Shown: one piece after another, positions 49,904 to 58,094 of the stretch
Layout: the number at the start of each line of letters is the position of its first letter
Position numbering within the stretch: position 1 is the stretch's first letter
DNA from: Haloferax mucosum ATCC BAA-1512
GTDB taxonomy: Archaea; Halobacteriota; Halobacteria; Halobacteriales; Haloferacaceae
Reading direction: 5' to 3'
DNA: 64,000 nucleotides
Assembly: GCF_000337815.1 (NCBI RefSeq)
Contig: NZ_AOLN01000013.1
Coordinates: forward strand, 1 to 64,000
The notes under the pieces: model-generated
Told to the model about the DNA's origin: nothing
Seen by the model: the letters and a program-made list of their open reading frames with translations, nothing else
Database searches by the model: none
Program-made: the position numbers and the translations under genes

Positions 49904-51436
49904 TCACGCCCGGCCGTCGAAAACGACACGTCCGTCAACGATAGTCATCGTGACGTCGATATCTCGGATAGATGCGGCGTCCCACGGCGATTCGTCGAGG
50001 ACGACGAGGTCCGCGGCGGTGCCGACCGCGACGGTCCCCAGTCGGTCGTCGTCGAACCCGGCGTAGGCCGCCCCTGCGGTGTACGCGCGGAGGGCTTCGG
50101 TGACGGTGAGCGATTGGGCGGGGTTCGGATGGTCGGTTGCGAGGTCGATTCCGAAAAGCGGAGCGAGCGGCATGCAGTCGCTTCCGAACGCGAGTTCGAC
50201 CCCGGCGTCGAGCAGGTCGCGGTATCGGTTCGTTCGGCGTCGTCTGTCCCCGAGTCGGGCATCGTAGAGACCGCCTTCATCAGCCCACTTGAGGAAGTTC
50301 GGCTGGACGGAGGCGACGACTCCCAACTCGGAAAACCGCTCGGTGGCGTCGTCAGACGCGAGTTCGACGTGTTCGACACGGTGACGGCTCCCATCGGGGT
50401 TTTCGGTTTCCGCGTAGGCAGAGAGCACGGCGTCGATAGCCTCGTCGCCGATGGCGTGGGCGGTCAGTTGGTAGCCCGCGTCGTCGGCGTCGGCGACTAT
50501 CGCACGGAGTTCGTCGGGCGCGACGACCCACTGTCCGGTCTCGTCGGGGGCGTCGGCGTACGGTTCCGAGAGTTTCGCCGTCCGGCCGCCGATGCTCCCG
50601 TCGGTGAACGTCTTTATCGCGCCGACTGCCACGAACTCGCTTCCGTGGTTCGTCCGCAGGCCGACTTCGCGGAGCGCGTCGAGGTGGTCTGCCCAGTAGT
50701 TGATGCGAACTCGCAGGTCCAGTTCGCCCGCGGCGGCGAGGTCGCGGTAGACCTCGGGAGCGCGAGAGCCACGAACCATGTCGTGGACGCCGGTGACGCC
50801 GCGGGCAGTCGCGTACTCCTGTGCGGCGCGAACGAGCTTCGTCATCTCCTCGCGGTCCGGTTCGGTCGCCTTCCAGAGCACATCGACTGCCGCTTCGACG
50901 ACCACACCCGTTGGCTCGCCAGCGTCCGTTTGGACACCGTCTGCGGGCATCTCGTCGGCGTAGCTGTCGAGTACGACCGAGTTGACGCCGGCGGTGTGAA
51001 GGTCCTCGCGGAAGGCGACGACCGGAGCCGTCTCCGAGACCGTATCGAGGTCGTCGCGGGTGAGATAGCGCGATTCGTCCCACGTGCTCTCGTCGTAGCC
51101 GAAGCCGAGAACCCAGTCGTCGTCGGTCTCTTCGGCCCGGTCACGGAGGAGTGAAACGGCGTCGGCGACCGAGTCCGCCGCCGAGAGGTCAGCGTGGACG
51201 AGCGACCGGCCGACCATCGGGAGGTGTGTGTGGGCGTCGATGAAACCGGGGAGGACGACCCGACCCTCGCAGTCGATGACGCGGGTTTCGACGCCGACGA
51301 GGTGTTCGACGTCAGCGGCGCGACCAACGCGGACGAGTTCACCGTCGCGGATGGCGACCGCTTCGTAGGTCGCGTCCGGCGATTCGAGTGTGTGTACGTC
51401 CGCGTTGGTCACCACGAGGTCCGCCGCCGCAGTCAT
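49904..51436 (-). CDS. Amidohydrolase family protein (YtcJ-like)
   Basis: 510 residues from ATG 51436 (MTAAADLVVTN). Metal-dependent TIM-barrel hydrolase: the first metal motif is in LPGFIDAHTHLPMVGR, later ones in GVTGVHDMVRGSR, LTAHAIGDEAIDAVL and HRVEHVELASDD, and the C-terminal beta-sandwich ends in DLVVLDESPWD. It resembles the YtcJ/exoenzyme regulatory group, whose substrates are mostly unknown. GC-rich core composition; apparently monocistronic. Confidence 0.85.
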   Translation of the reverse strand: MTAAADLVVTNADVHTLESPDATYEAVAIRDGELVRVGRAADVEHLVGVETRVIDCEGRVVLPGFIDAHTHLPMVGRSLVHADLSAADSVADAVSLLRDRAEETDDDWVLGFGYDESTWDESRYLTRDDLDTVSETAPVVAFREDLHTAGVNSVVLDSYADEMPADGVQTDAGEPTGVVVEAAVDVLWKATEPDREEMTKLVRAAQEYATARGVTGVHDMVRGSRAPEVYRDLAAAGELDLRVRINYWADHLDALREVGLRTNHGSEFVAVGAIKTFTDGSIGGRTAKLSEPYADAPDETGQWVVAPDELRAIVADADDAGYQLTAHAIGDEAIDAVLSAYAETENPDGSRHRVEHVELASDDATERFSELGVVASVQPNFLKWADEGGLYDARLGDRRRRTNRYRDLLDAGVELAFGSDCMPLAPLFGIDLATDHPNPAQSLTVTEALRAYTAGAAYAGFDDDRLGTVAVGTAADLVVLDESPWDAASIRDIDVTMTIVDGRVVFDGRA

Positions 51437-51565
51437 ACCTTCAACCCCGACGCGGGAGGGCAAAGTCGTTCGGGCTGACGCGTGGGGTGTCGCTTTTGTC
51501 CCGCAGTCGGCCCGCCCGTCGGCGGAACCGGAACCTGTTTGCCCCGGCGCAAGAAACGTCGGCCC

Positions 51566-52777
51566 ATGACAGACGCCGCGTCTCTCGCCGACCGCGTTCG
51601 GGCGGGCGAACTCCGCCTTCACGAACTCGAATCACACGCCGACGCCGACACCGCCGCCGAGGCTCGCCGCCGCCTCGTCGAAGAGTATTCGGGCGCGTCG
51701 CTCGATTCGGTCGGAAACTACGGCTTCCCCGCCGAAGCCGCCGAGTCGGCCATCGAGAACATGGTCGGCGCGATTCAGGTCCCGATGGGCGTCGCCGGTC
51801 CCGTCACTATCGACGGCGGCGCGGTCTCTGACGAGACGTATCTCCCGCTCGCAACGACCGAAGGCGCGCTCCTCGCGTCCGTCAACCGCGGCTGTTCGGT
51901 CATCAACAGCGCCGGTGGGGCGACCGCCCGCGTCCTCAAGTCCGGCATGACCCGCGCGCCGGTCTTCCGCGTCGCCGACGTCGCCGAGGCCGAAGCGCTC
52001 GTCTCGTGGACCCGCGACAACTTCGCGGCGCTGAAAGCGGCCGCCGAGGAGACCACGAGTCACGGCGAACTGCTGGACGTGACCCCCTACGTCGTCGGCA
52101 ACTCGGTCTATCTGCGCTTCCGCTACGACACGAAAGACGCGATGGGGATGAACATGGTTACCATCGCAACCGAAGCGGTCTGCGGCGTCGTCGAAGACGA
52201 GACGACGGCCTCCCTCGTCGCCCTCTCGGGGAACCTCTGTACCGACAAAAAACCGGCCGCCATCAACGCTGTCGAAGGCCGGGGACGGAGCGTCACCGCC
52301 GACGTGTGCATCCCGCGCAAGGTCGTCGAAGAACGCCTACACACCACGCCCGAGGCCGTCGCGGAACTCAACACGCGAAAGAACCTCGTCGGCTCCGCGA
52401 AGGCCGCGAGCCTCGGGTTCAACGCCCACGTCGCAAACGTCGTCGCCGCGATGTTCCTCGCAACGGGACAGGACGAAGCGCAGGTCGTAGAGGGCGCAAA
52501 CGCCATCACGACCGCCGAAGTGCAGGATGGCGACCTCTACGTCTCCGTCTCGCTCGCGTCCCTCGAAGTCGGCACCGTCGGCGGCGGAACGAAACTCCCG
52601 ACCCAAGCCGAAGGTCTCGACATCCTCGGCGTCCGCGGCGGCGGCGACCCCGCAGGCTCGAACGCCGACGCCCTCGCCGAAGCAATCGCCGTCGGCTCGC
52701 TCGCGGGCGAACTCTCGCTCCTGTCGGCGCTCGCCTCTCGGAATCTCTCCAGCGCACACGCCGAGCTTGGTCGGTAA
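51566..52777 (+). CDS. hmgA: 3-hydroxy-3-methylglutaryl-CoA reductase
   Basis: 403 residues from ATG 51566 (MTDAASLADR), the length I recall for the Haloferax enzyme. Class I HMG-CoA reductase, making mevalonate for isoprenoid lipids, carotenoids and quinones. Catalytic residues: Glu in NMVGAIQVPMGVAGP region (ENMVGA), Lys in DKKPAAINAVEGRGRS, Asp in TGQDEAQVVEGANAI and the last His in SSAHAELGR. GTVGGGTKLPTQAEGL is the second cofactor region. This gene is the basis of statin resistance markers in haloarchaea. Confidence 0.96.
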   Translation: MTDAASLADRVRAGELRLHELESHADADTAAEARRRLVEEYSGASLDSVGNYGFPAEAAESAIENMVGAIQVPMGVAGPVTIDGGAVSDETYLPLATTEGALLASVNRGCSVINSAGGATARVLKSGMTRAPVFRVADVAEAEALVSWTRDNFAALKAAAEETTSHGELLDVTPYVVGNSVYLRFRYDTKDAMGMNMVTIATEAVCGVVEDETTASLVALSGNLCTDKKPAAINAVEGRGRSVTADVCIPRKVVEERLHTTPEAVAELNTRKNLVGSAKAASLGFNAHVANVVAAMFLATGQDEAQVVEGANAITTAEVQDGDLYVSVSLASLEVGTVGGGTKLPTQAEGLDILGVRGGGDPAGSNADALAEAIAVGSLAGELSLLSALASRNLSSAHAELGR

Positions 52778-52927
52778 GGCGACACAACCGGCTCGTTCGC
52801 CGATTTAGACACAGTTCGGCGAATCAAAAACTCTCGTCCTTCCGAACTCGCCGCTGAGCCAGCTGATTTTCTCATCCCACAAGTTGGCAAGAAAACAGTA
52901 ATGGCAGGGCGGAACCCAACGGTTCCC

Positions 52928-53116
52928 ATGGGATTTACCTACGTTGACACTGCGCGGTGTCCCGAGTGCGACAGTCGGATAACGAGCGACGACGACATGG
53001 GCTTCCTGCAGATGACCGAAAGTAGCACCGGCTCGTCCGAGTTGGTGGTCTGTCCACACTGCGAGCGCGTCCTCGGCGCGGTTGCGACAGCCGCCTACGA
53101 CAGCATCTGGTTCTGA
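52928..53116 (+). CDS. 62-residue zinc-ribbon protein
   Basis: ATG 52928 to TGA 53114-53116. Two Cys pairs (CPECDSR and CPHCERV) ~30 residues apart form a classical zinc ribbon; between them is an acidic strand-turn part (ITSDDDMGFLQMTESSTG). Likely nucleic-acid or protein binding; no family name. A longer frame starts at 52901. It lies 150 bp after hmgA on the same strand. Confidence 0.65.
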   Translation: MGFTYVDTARCPECDSRITSDDDMGFLQMTESSTGSSELVVCPHCERVLGAVATAAYDSIWF

Positions 53117-53289
53117 GCCGTCGGCCGACACCCGAAGTCGTCTTTACTTTCACTCACTGAATTATTCGGAGTCACGTCCGAGAACACCTCTCGGGTGTAC
53201 ATCCAGCCGAATTGGATGGATTTCGACTACTTTCACTTTCACTCCGCATCCGTGGCTCGGTTTTACTCCCGTCCCGACAGAACCGAGCA

Positions 53290-53323
53290 GATGCGTCCGT
53301 CGGGGAGTCCCCGCGGGCGCATC
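53290..53323 (+). promoter_or_regulatory. 34-bp GC-rich hairpin before a micro-protein gene
   Basis: GATGCG at 53290-53295 pairs with CGCATC at 53318-53323, and the inner CGGGG/CCCCG pairs again with one or two offsets. TTTTACTCC around 53264 is a TATA candidate that would start the RNA just before the hairpin. It lies 20 bp before the ATG of the 49-residue ORF, so it could affect translation, or end the zinc-ribbon transcript. Confidence 0.45.
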
Positions 53324-53342
53324 CACAATCCCACCCCCTCTC

Positions 53343-53492
53343 ATGTCTGTCCCTCGCCTCAGCACCGGCACAGAATCGTCCGACGAACACGACGAGGTGC
53401 GGCGACTCGCCCTCGCGCTCAAGTTGGTGAAGCTGACGTTGGGAATCATCGCGTCCGGTCTGACAGTCGCAAAGCTCCTCGGCGTACTCTGA
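53343..53492 (+). CDS. 49-residue single-helix membrane micro-protein
   Basis: ATG 53343 to TGA 53490-53492. The acidic head (GTESSDEHDEVRRL) is followed by one hydrophobic helix (LVKLTLGIIASGLTVAKLLG, 20 residues). Third positions are G/C-rich and the acidic head is typical of a real haloarchaeal protein; the alternative frame here is Arg-rich and rejected. Function unknown. A strong hairpin precedes it. Confidence 0.5.
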   Translation: MSVPRLSTGTESSDEHDEVRRLALALKLVKLTLGIIASGLTVAKLLGVL

Positions 53493-53530
53493 GTCCACTT
53501 GCCGAACTCCCAATCACACCGTCCCGCTGG

Positions 53531-54070
53531 TCAGAGCAACCGGTGTCGGCCCCGCGATTCCGACACCTCACCGCGCCGCCGGAGTTTGTCGAGTAGGTCG
53601 CGGGCGCGTTCCTCGGGGACACCGCGTTCGCCCGCGGCCGCGACGATTTCGTCTTCCGTCGGTCGGTCGCTGTCCCGGATGACCTCCCGGACGATGGTCA
53701 GTCGGTCGGTCGAACCGGACGCCGAGTTTTGTCCGTGTTTCGCCTTCGCGCCCGCTTCGAACACCTCGTCGGCGTCGAGACCCGCCCCTTCGAGATATTC
53801 GCGGTCGTCGATGCCGGCGTCTTCGACCTGCTGGCCGAGTTCCGAGACGTGCGCGACGTCCGCGAACGCCTCGCTGTCGCCGTGTTTCTTCGCCAAGAGC
53901 GCCGAGCGCGCCTGTCTGGCGGCGTCTCGGTCCTCGGACTCGAAAAAGCGTCTGAGTTTCTTCGTCTGGTTTCGCCTGCCACAGCGCGGACACGTCGCCG
54001 TCTTCGACTCACCGGGATTCGAGAGCAACCACATGTTCGCACAGTCCGTACACCCGACGACCGCGTACAT
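53531..54070 (-). CDS. DUF5817-like zinc-finger / winged-helix protein
   Basis: 179 residues. An N-terminal zinc ribbon (VGCTDC - x - CPRCGRRN) is followed by a basic helix (KKLRRFFESEDRDAARQARS). A disordered middle comes next, then a C-terminal winged-helix unit, DRPTEDEIVAAAGERGVPEE and ARDLLDKLRRRGEVSESRGR. This is the DUF5817 haloarchaeal arrangement as I remember it. Probable DNA-associated protein. Divergent from the DUF2238-like pair 141 bp away. Confidence 0.75.
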   Translation of the reverse strand: MYAVVGCTDCANMWLLSNPGESKTATCPRCGRRNQTKKLRRFFESEDRDAARQARSALLAKKHGDSEAFADVAHVSELGQQVEDAGIDDREYLEGAGLDADEVFEAGAKAKHGQNSASGSTDRLTIVREVIRDSDRPTEDEIVAAAGERGVPEERARDLLDKLRRRGEVSESRGRHRLL

Positions 54071-54211
54071 GGCCGTAGATTTCGCCGCGTCGGATTTGAA
54101 CGTTCGGGACCGGCCGATTCAAACCTCTTAGGAGAAAGCATTTATCAGTCGAGTATCACTACACAGGTGACAGTCGTCCTCAATTATGCCCTCTCCCCGC
54201 ATATACCCTCC

Positions 54212-54787
54212 ATGGACAGCGTCCAGTACGCCGAACACGCAAGCCCCGCACACGAGACTCGTGCGAGTATGAATCGCCTCGACCTCTCGCGGAAGCCTTG
54301 GCTTTGGTTGTTCGTCGGCGTCTGGGCGGTCGTCGTCAGCGCGCTCCACTTCGGCGGGCTCGCGTACAACGTCTACACGAGTATCTGGTGGTGGGACCTA
54401 CTCACCCACACGCTCTCGGGGTTCGGTGTCGCCGGCGTCCTCTTTCTCGTCTTCCCGCGGACGTTCGAGGGCGCTCGCGCGCCGCTCGTCATCGGTGGCA
54501 TCGTCCTCGCCATCGGTGCCGGATTCGAAGTGTACGAATATCTGTTCAAAGACTTCTGGTACGGCTGGTCGATGGCCTACTACGCCGAAGACACGCTCAT
54601 CGACCTCGTGGTTGACGTACTCGGCGCGCTCGGCTTCGTCGCCTTCGTGAACGGTCTCACCAAACGCCCCGCAGAGAACGTCGATTCGTGCTCGGATGGA
54701 ACCTCGGCAGACTACCCGGATGGCCTGCGTTCGGACGGTGGCGAAGACTCGACGGACGGCACAGATTCGGACGGCAATTCGGACTGA
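54212..54787 (+). CDS. DUF2238/YjdF-like membrane protein, paralogue 1
   Basis: 191 residues from ATG 54212, with TCAATTATG ~26 bp upstream. Four hydrophobic helices: LFVGVWAVVVSALHFGGL, the ...SIWWWDLLTHTLSGFGVAGV signature, LVIGGIVLAIGAGFEVYEYL and IDLVVDVLGALGFVAFVNGL. The conserved D-x-x-x-H and E-x-x-E residues around the second and third helices are typical of the YjdF family. An acidic Asp/Ser/Gly tail of ~40 residues ends it. The gene 205 bp downstream encodes a clear paralogue, so this is a tandem duplication. Function unknown. Confidence 0.7.
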   Translation: MDSVQYAEHASPAHETRASMNRLDLSRKPWLWLFVGVWAVVVSALHFGGLAYNVYTSIWWWDLLTHTLSGFGVAGVLFLVFPRTFEGARAPLVIGGIVLAIGAGFEVYEYLFKDFWYGWSMAYYAEDTLIDLVVDVLGALGFVAFVNGLTKRPAENVDSCSDGTSADYPDGLRSDGGEDSTDGTDSDGNSD

Positions 54788-54992
54788 CCCGACGCGGCCG
54801 GATTCGACGCCCGCTTCGAAGTGAGTCGGACTCGGTCGGCGATGCCGTTAATTCAACCCGGACATGTCGTTCTGCGGAAATAACGTACATATCATAGATT
54901 CCCTAGTACTCGCCCATGCGAGTCGTTGTCGATTGGGAACGGGAACAGGGGCGACACAGTTCAGTCGGCGTCAACCGCCGCGTTCGGTGCGC

Positions 54993-55448
54993 ATGCTGAG
55001 GCGCGCGTGGGACGAGATGGTGCTTCCGCGGTGGGAAGAGCGCCCGCGGGAGATGGCCGTCGTCGCCGCGTGGGGTGCGGTGGTGACTGCGACGCACTTC
55101 ACGAGCATGGTGTTGTTTCTCTACAGTCGCATCTGGTGGTGGGACATCTTCGTCCACGCCGCTTCCGGGTTCGGCGTCGCGGCCGTGTTGTACCTTTTCG
55201 AGCCACGAGTGCTCCGGTCGCGGTTCGCACTACTCGTTGTCTTGCCGATGGCCGTCGCCGCCATCGGAACGTGGTTCGAGGTGTACGAGCGCCTGTTCAC
55301 CGACTTTTGGGTTAACTGGTCGCTCGCGTTTTACCTCGAAGACACCGGCATCGACATCGTCGCCGATACCGCCGGGGCCGTCATCTTCGGTCTCGTTCGC
55401 CCGCTGTGGGACCGCTTGGCGGCGCTTCGGCGTCCACACGGACTGTAA
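54993..55448 (+). CDS. DUF2238/YjdF-like membrane protein, paralogue 2
   Basis: 151 residues from ATG 54993 (MLRRAWDEMVL). Same layout as the upstream paralogue: RIWWWDIFVHAASGFGVAAV, MAVAAIGTWFEVYERLFTDF and a matching last helix, but without the acidic tail. The start is uncertain: an in-frame ATG at 54864 gives 194 residues with a poor N-terminus. A TATA-like ATATCATA (54890-54897) instead favours initiation near 54916, in front of a 27-codon ORF that overlaps this ATG. Function unknown; probably works with or replaces its neighbour. Confidence 0.65.
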   Translation: MLRRAWDEMVLPRWEERPREMAVVAAWGAVVTATHFTSMVLFLYSRIWWWDIFVHAASGFGVAAVLYLFEPRVLRSRFALLVVLPMAVAAIGTWFEVYERLFTDFWVNWSLAFYLEDTGIDIVADTAGAVIFGLVRPLWDRLAALRRPHGL

Positions 55449-55450
55449 CG

Positions 55451-55478
55451 CTCGAAAAAATCGAGACCGAAAACGGTC
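55451..55478 (+). terminator. Tandem short hairpins after paralogue 2
   Basis: CTCGA-AAAAA-TCGAG (55451-55465) and GACCG-AAAA-CGGTC (55465-55478) follow the stop of paralogue 2 by a few bases. Two stems in series may end or stabilise the transcript; there is no T-run directly after them. Confidence 0.35.
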
Positions 55479-55570
55479 TTCGTCGTCTCATTGTACCCGA
55501 ACGCTTCGATAGTCTCAGAAATCGTCGAGTTCCAAGTCGGCGAAACGCTCTACGAGAGTTTCTCGGTGAT

Positions 55571-55587
55571 GCCGAGCAAAGCTCGGC
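55571..55587 (-). terminator. Hairpin downstream of icd
   Basis: GCCGAGC-AAA-GCTCGGC is a perfect 7-bp stem 17 bp past the icd stop (minus strand). A second stem, CACGAACT/AGTTCGTG (55593-55600 and 55611-55618), includes the end of icd. No strong T-run follows on the minus strand, so it may stabilise the 3' end rather than terminate. Confidence 0.45.
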
Positions 55588-55603
55588 AGACCCACGAACT
55601 AGC

Positions 55604-56863
55604 TTACGCGAGTTCGTGAATATTTTCGACGACCTTGTCGGCGTACTCGCTCGTTGCGAGTTTGTTGCCGCCTTCGATCTGGCGTTCGAGGTCGTAGGTC
55701 ACGTCGCCCTCGGAGATGGTCTTTTCGACGGCGTCGCGGATGAGCTTGCCGGCGTCCTTCCAGCCCATGTACTCGAACATGAGACGGCCGGAGAGAATCA
55801 TCGCGGTCGGGTTGACCTTGTCTTCGCCCGCGTACTTGGGCGCGGAGCCGTGGACAGGCTCTGCGAGACAGAGACCCTCACCGAAGTTCGCACCGGGTGC
55901 GATGCCGAGACCGCCGATCTGTGCGCCAGCGGCGTCGGACATATAGTCGCCGTTGAGGTTCATCGTGGCGATGACGTCGTAGTCGGCGGTGCGGGTGAGG
56001 AGTTGCTGGAGCATGTTGTCGGCGATGCGGTCCTTGACGACAATCTTGTCCTCGGGCTTCTCGCCGTCGTATTCCTCCCAGAGTTCGTCCTCGGTGATGG
56101 TGACGTCGCCGAACTCCTCTGCGGCGAGTTCGTAGCCCCAGTCGCGGAAGGCACCCTCGGTGAACTTCATGATGTTACCCTTGTGGACGAGGGTGACGGA
56201 ATCACGGTCGTTCTCGATGGCGTATTCGATTGCCTCACGGACGAGACGCTTCGTACCGAACTCGGTAATGGGCTTGATTCCGATGCCGACCGGACCGTCG
56301 TGGATGACGTCGTCGTGGCCCATCTCCTCTTCGACGAACTCCTTTACCTTCTGGACTTCGTCGGTGCCTGCTTCCCACTCGATGCCAGCGTACACGTCCT
56401 CGGTGTTCTCACGGAACGTGACCATGTCCATCGCCGCGGGGTTCTTGACGGGCGACGGAACGCCGTCGAGGTGGTAGGTCGGACGGACGTTCGCGTAGAG
56501 GTCGAGTTTTTTACGGAGCGCGACGTTGAGCGAGCGGAATCCTGCGCCGACGGGCGTCGTCAGCGGACCCTTGATGGCGACGCGGTGGTCGCGGATGGCG
56601 TTGACAGTGTCTGCGGGGAGATTCTCGTCGTACTTGTCGCGGGCAGACGAACCGGCGTAGACTCGCATCCAGGAGACAGAGCGTCCAGTCGCCTCTGCGG
56701 CGGCGTCGAGGACCTTCTGTGCGGCGGGACCGACGTCCGTCCCGATTCCGTCACCGTGGATAATCGGGATAATCGGGTTCTCGGGGACAGAAAGCGCACC
56801 TGTCTCCTCATCGACCGTGATTTTCTCGCCGTCTTCAGGAACCTCAATCTGGTCGTAGCTCAT
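55604..56863 (-). CDS. icd: Isocitrate dehydrogenase
   Basis: 419 residues from ATG 56863 (MSYDQIEVP); ATG 56869 adds two residues. TCA cycle oxidation of isocitrate to 2-oxoglutarate. The N-terminal PIIPIIHGDGIGTDVGPAA, substrate loop TTPVGAGFRSLNVALRKKLD, metal/cofactor site DVIATMNLNGDYMSDAAGA and PVHGSAPKYAGEDKVNPTAM are intact and typical of the prokaryotic NADP-dependent form. A TATA-like TTTTACA lies 56889-56895, so the transcript is probably leaderless or nearly so. Divergent from the asparaginase-type gene. Confidence 0.96.
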   Translation of the reverse strand: MSYDQIEVPEDGEKITVDEETGALSVPENPIIPIIHGDGIGTDVGPAAQKVLDAAAEATGRSVSWMRVYAGSSARDKYDENLPADTVNAIRDHRVAIKGPLTTPVGAGFRSLNVALRKKLDLYANVRPTYHLDGVPSPVKNPAAMDMVTFRENTEDVYAGIEWEAGTDEVQKVKEFVEEEMGHDDVIHDGPVGIGIKPITEFGTKRLVREAIEYAIENDRDSVTLVHKGNIMKFTEGAFRDWGYELAAEEFGDVTITEDELWEEYDGEKPEDKIVVKDRIADNMLQQLLTRTADYDVIATMNLNGDYMSDAAGAQIGGLGIAPGANFGEGLCLAEPVHGSAPKYAGEDKVNPTAMILSGRLMFEYMGWKDAGKLIRDAVEKTISEGDVTYDLERQIEGGNKLATSEYADKVVENIHELA

Positions 56864-56985
56864 GAACAATGAGGGATTTTGAGTGCGGTGTAAAAGTCCT
56901 GCCGTTCTCCCGCCCGAGAGGCAAATCTCGCCGCAAGCACGGCTCGGTCGATACGTTTACACAGACCCTCCGATTGCTCCCTCGT
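56864..56985. promoter_or_regulatory. Divergent promoters icd / asparaginase-type hydrolase
   Basis: 122 bp between two divergent starts. TTTTACA (minus, 56889-56895) serves icd; GTTTAC (plus, 56955-56960) lies ~28 bp before the hydrolase ATG. Both suit leaderless RNAs. Confidence 0.6.
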
Positions 56986-57903
56986 ATGCGTATTATCGTT
57001 CACGGCGGCGCGGGCGAGATACCCGACGAACCGGAACCACGACAGGAGATTCTCGACGACGCGGCGAACACTGGTGTCGCCGAGTCCGACCCGCTTTCGG
57101 CGGTCGAGTCCGCGATTCGCGTGCTCGAATCGAACCGCCGGTTCAACGCCGGTGTGGGCGGCGCGGTGCAGTCCGACGGCGTCGTCCGCACCGACGCCGG
57201 TGTCATGCTCAGTGACCGCGAAGTCGGCGCGGCGTCGGGAATGCCGGGCGTCGAACACGCGGTGTCGGTCGCTCGTGCAGTCCTCGAAGAGACCCCGCAC
57301 GTCCTTCTGTCGGGCGACCCGGCGGTCGATTTCGCGGCCGACGTTGGCGTCGAGACCGACGTTGACCTGTTCACAGAGGAGACGCGAGCGCGCTGGGACG
57401 CGGCCGACCCACCGGAGGGGTCGCCGACGAAACACCTCTCGTGGCTCGCCGACCGCTTCGGCGGCAGTACGAGCGACCCGACCGCGAACGCGAGCGACGG
57501 GCATCGCTCCGCCAGCGACGCCGACCTTCCCGGTCACGACACGGTCGGCGCAGTCGCCACGGACGGCGAGACGTTCGCCGCCGCAACCTCGACCGGCGGC
57601 CGCTGGTTCGCGCTCGCCGGCCGCGTCGGCGACGTCCCGCAAATCGGCTCCGGCTTCTATGCGTCCCCCGCTGGCGGCGCGTCCACGACGGGCGCGGGCG
57701 AAGACATCGCCCGCGTGACGCTCGCTCGCAGAGCAGTCCGCCACGTCGAACGCGGCTGTGACGCACAGACCGCGGCCGACCTCGCCATTCAGGAGTTCGG
57801 TGAACTCACCGGTTCCTCGGCGGGCGTTATTCTCCTCGACGACGAGGGCTTCGGCGCGGCGTTCAACGCCGACGAGATGCAAACCAGCACGGCGTCTCGG
57901 TAG
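56986..57903 (+). CDS. Isoaspartyl peptidase / L-asparaginase (Ntn hydrolase, T2)
   Basis: 305 residues from ATG 56986 (MRIIVHGGAG). Plant-type asparaginase precursor: it cleaves itself in front of the Thr in GHDTVGAVATDGETFAAATS, and that Thr becomes the nucleophile. The alpha subunit carries NRRFNAGVGGAVQSDGVVRT and DAGVMLSDREVGAASG; the beta subunit GDVPQIGSGFYASPAGG and the TGAGEDI ligand loop. Hydrolyses isoaspartyl dipeptides and/or asparagine in the cytoplasm. Leaderless promoter. Followed by a degenerate 20-bp repeat. Confidence 0.92.
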   Translation: MRIIVHGGAGEIPDEPEPRQEILDDAANTGVAESDPLSAVESAIRVLESNRRFNAGVGGAVQSDGVVRTDAGVMLSDREVGAASGMPGVEHAVSVARAVLEETPHVLLSGDPAVDFAADVGVETDVDLFTEETRARWDAADPPEGSPTKHLSWLADRFGGSTSDPTANASDGHRSASDADLPGHDTVGAVATDGETFAAATSTGGRWFALAGRVGDVPQIGSGFYASPAGGASTTGAGEDIARVTLARRAVRHVERGCDAQTAADLAIQEFGELTGSSAGVILLDDEGFGAAFNADEMQTSTASR

Positions 57904-57941
57904 GTACCGACACCGGCGCACGGCCGGACTCTGTGCAGTGC

Positions 57942-58021
57942 GTCAGGGTGGTATCTCCCGCACTCAAGTGGTGACGCCCGCACTCAGGTGGTGATGCCCA
58001 CATTCGGGCAGTGTCACCGCG
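57942..58021 (+). repeat. Degenerate 20-bp tandem repeat, four units
   Basis: Units start at 57942, 57962, 57982 and 58002; the central two share ACTCARGTGGTGAYGCCCRC and the outer two are diverged versions. It lies between the asparaginase-type gene and the promoter of the SDR gene. No open frame uses it convincingly. Confidence 0.55.
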
Positions 58022-58094
58022 TTCGTACGCTGATGCCGAACTCGGGGTGGAGACCGCCAGTATCGTTTACTCGCATCGGCCCCTTGCGTCCGTC

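Noticed and set aside
55406-56872. 488-codon ORF opposite icd
   Set aside because: Fully antisense to isocitrate dehydrogenase and starts inside the preceding gene; no family pattern.
57942-58021. CRISPR-like array
   Set aside because: Units follow each other without spacers and diverge; no cas genes. No CRISPR array was seen anywhere in the window.
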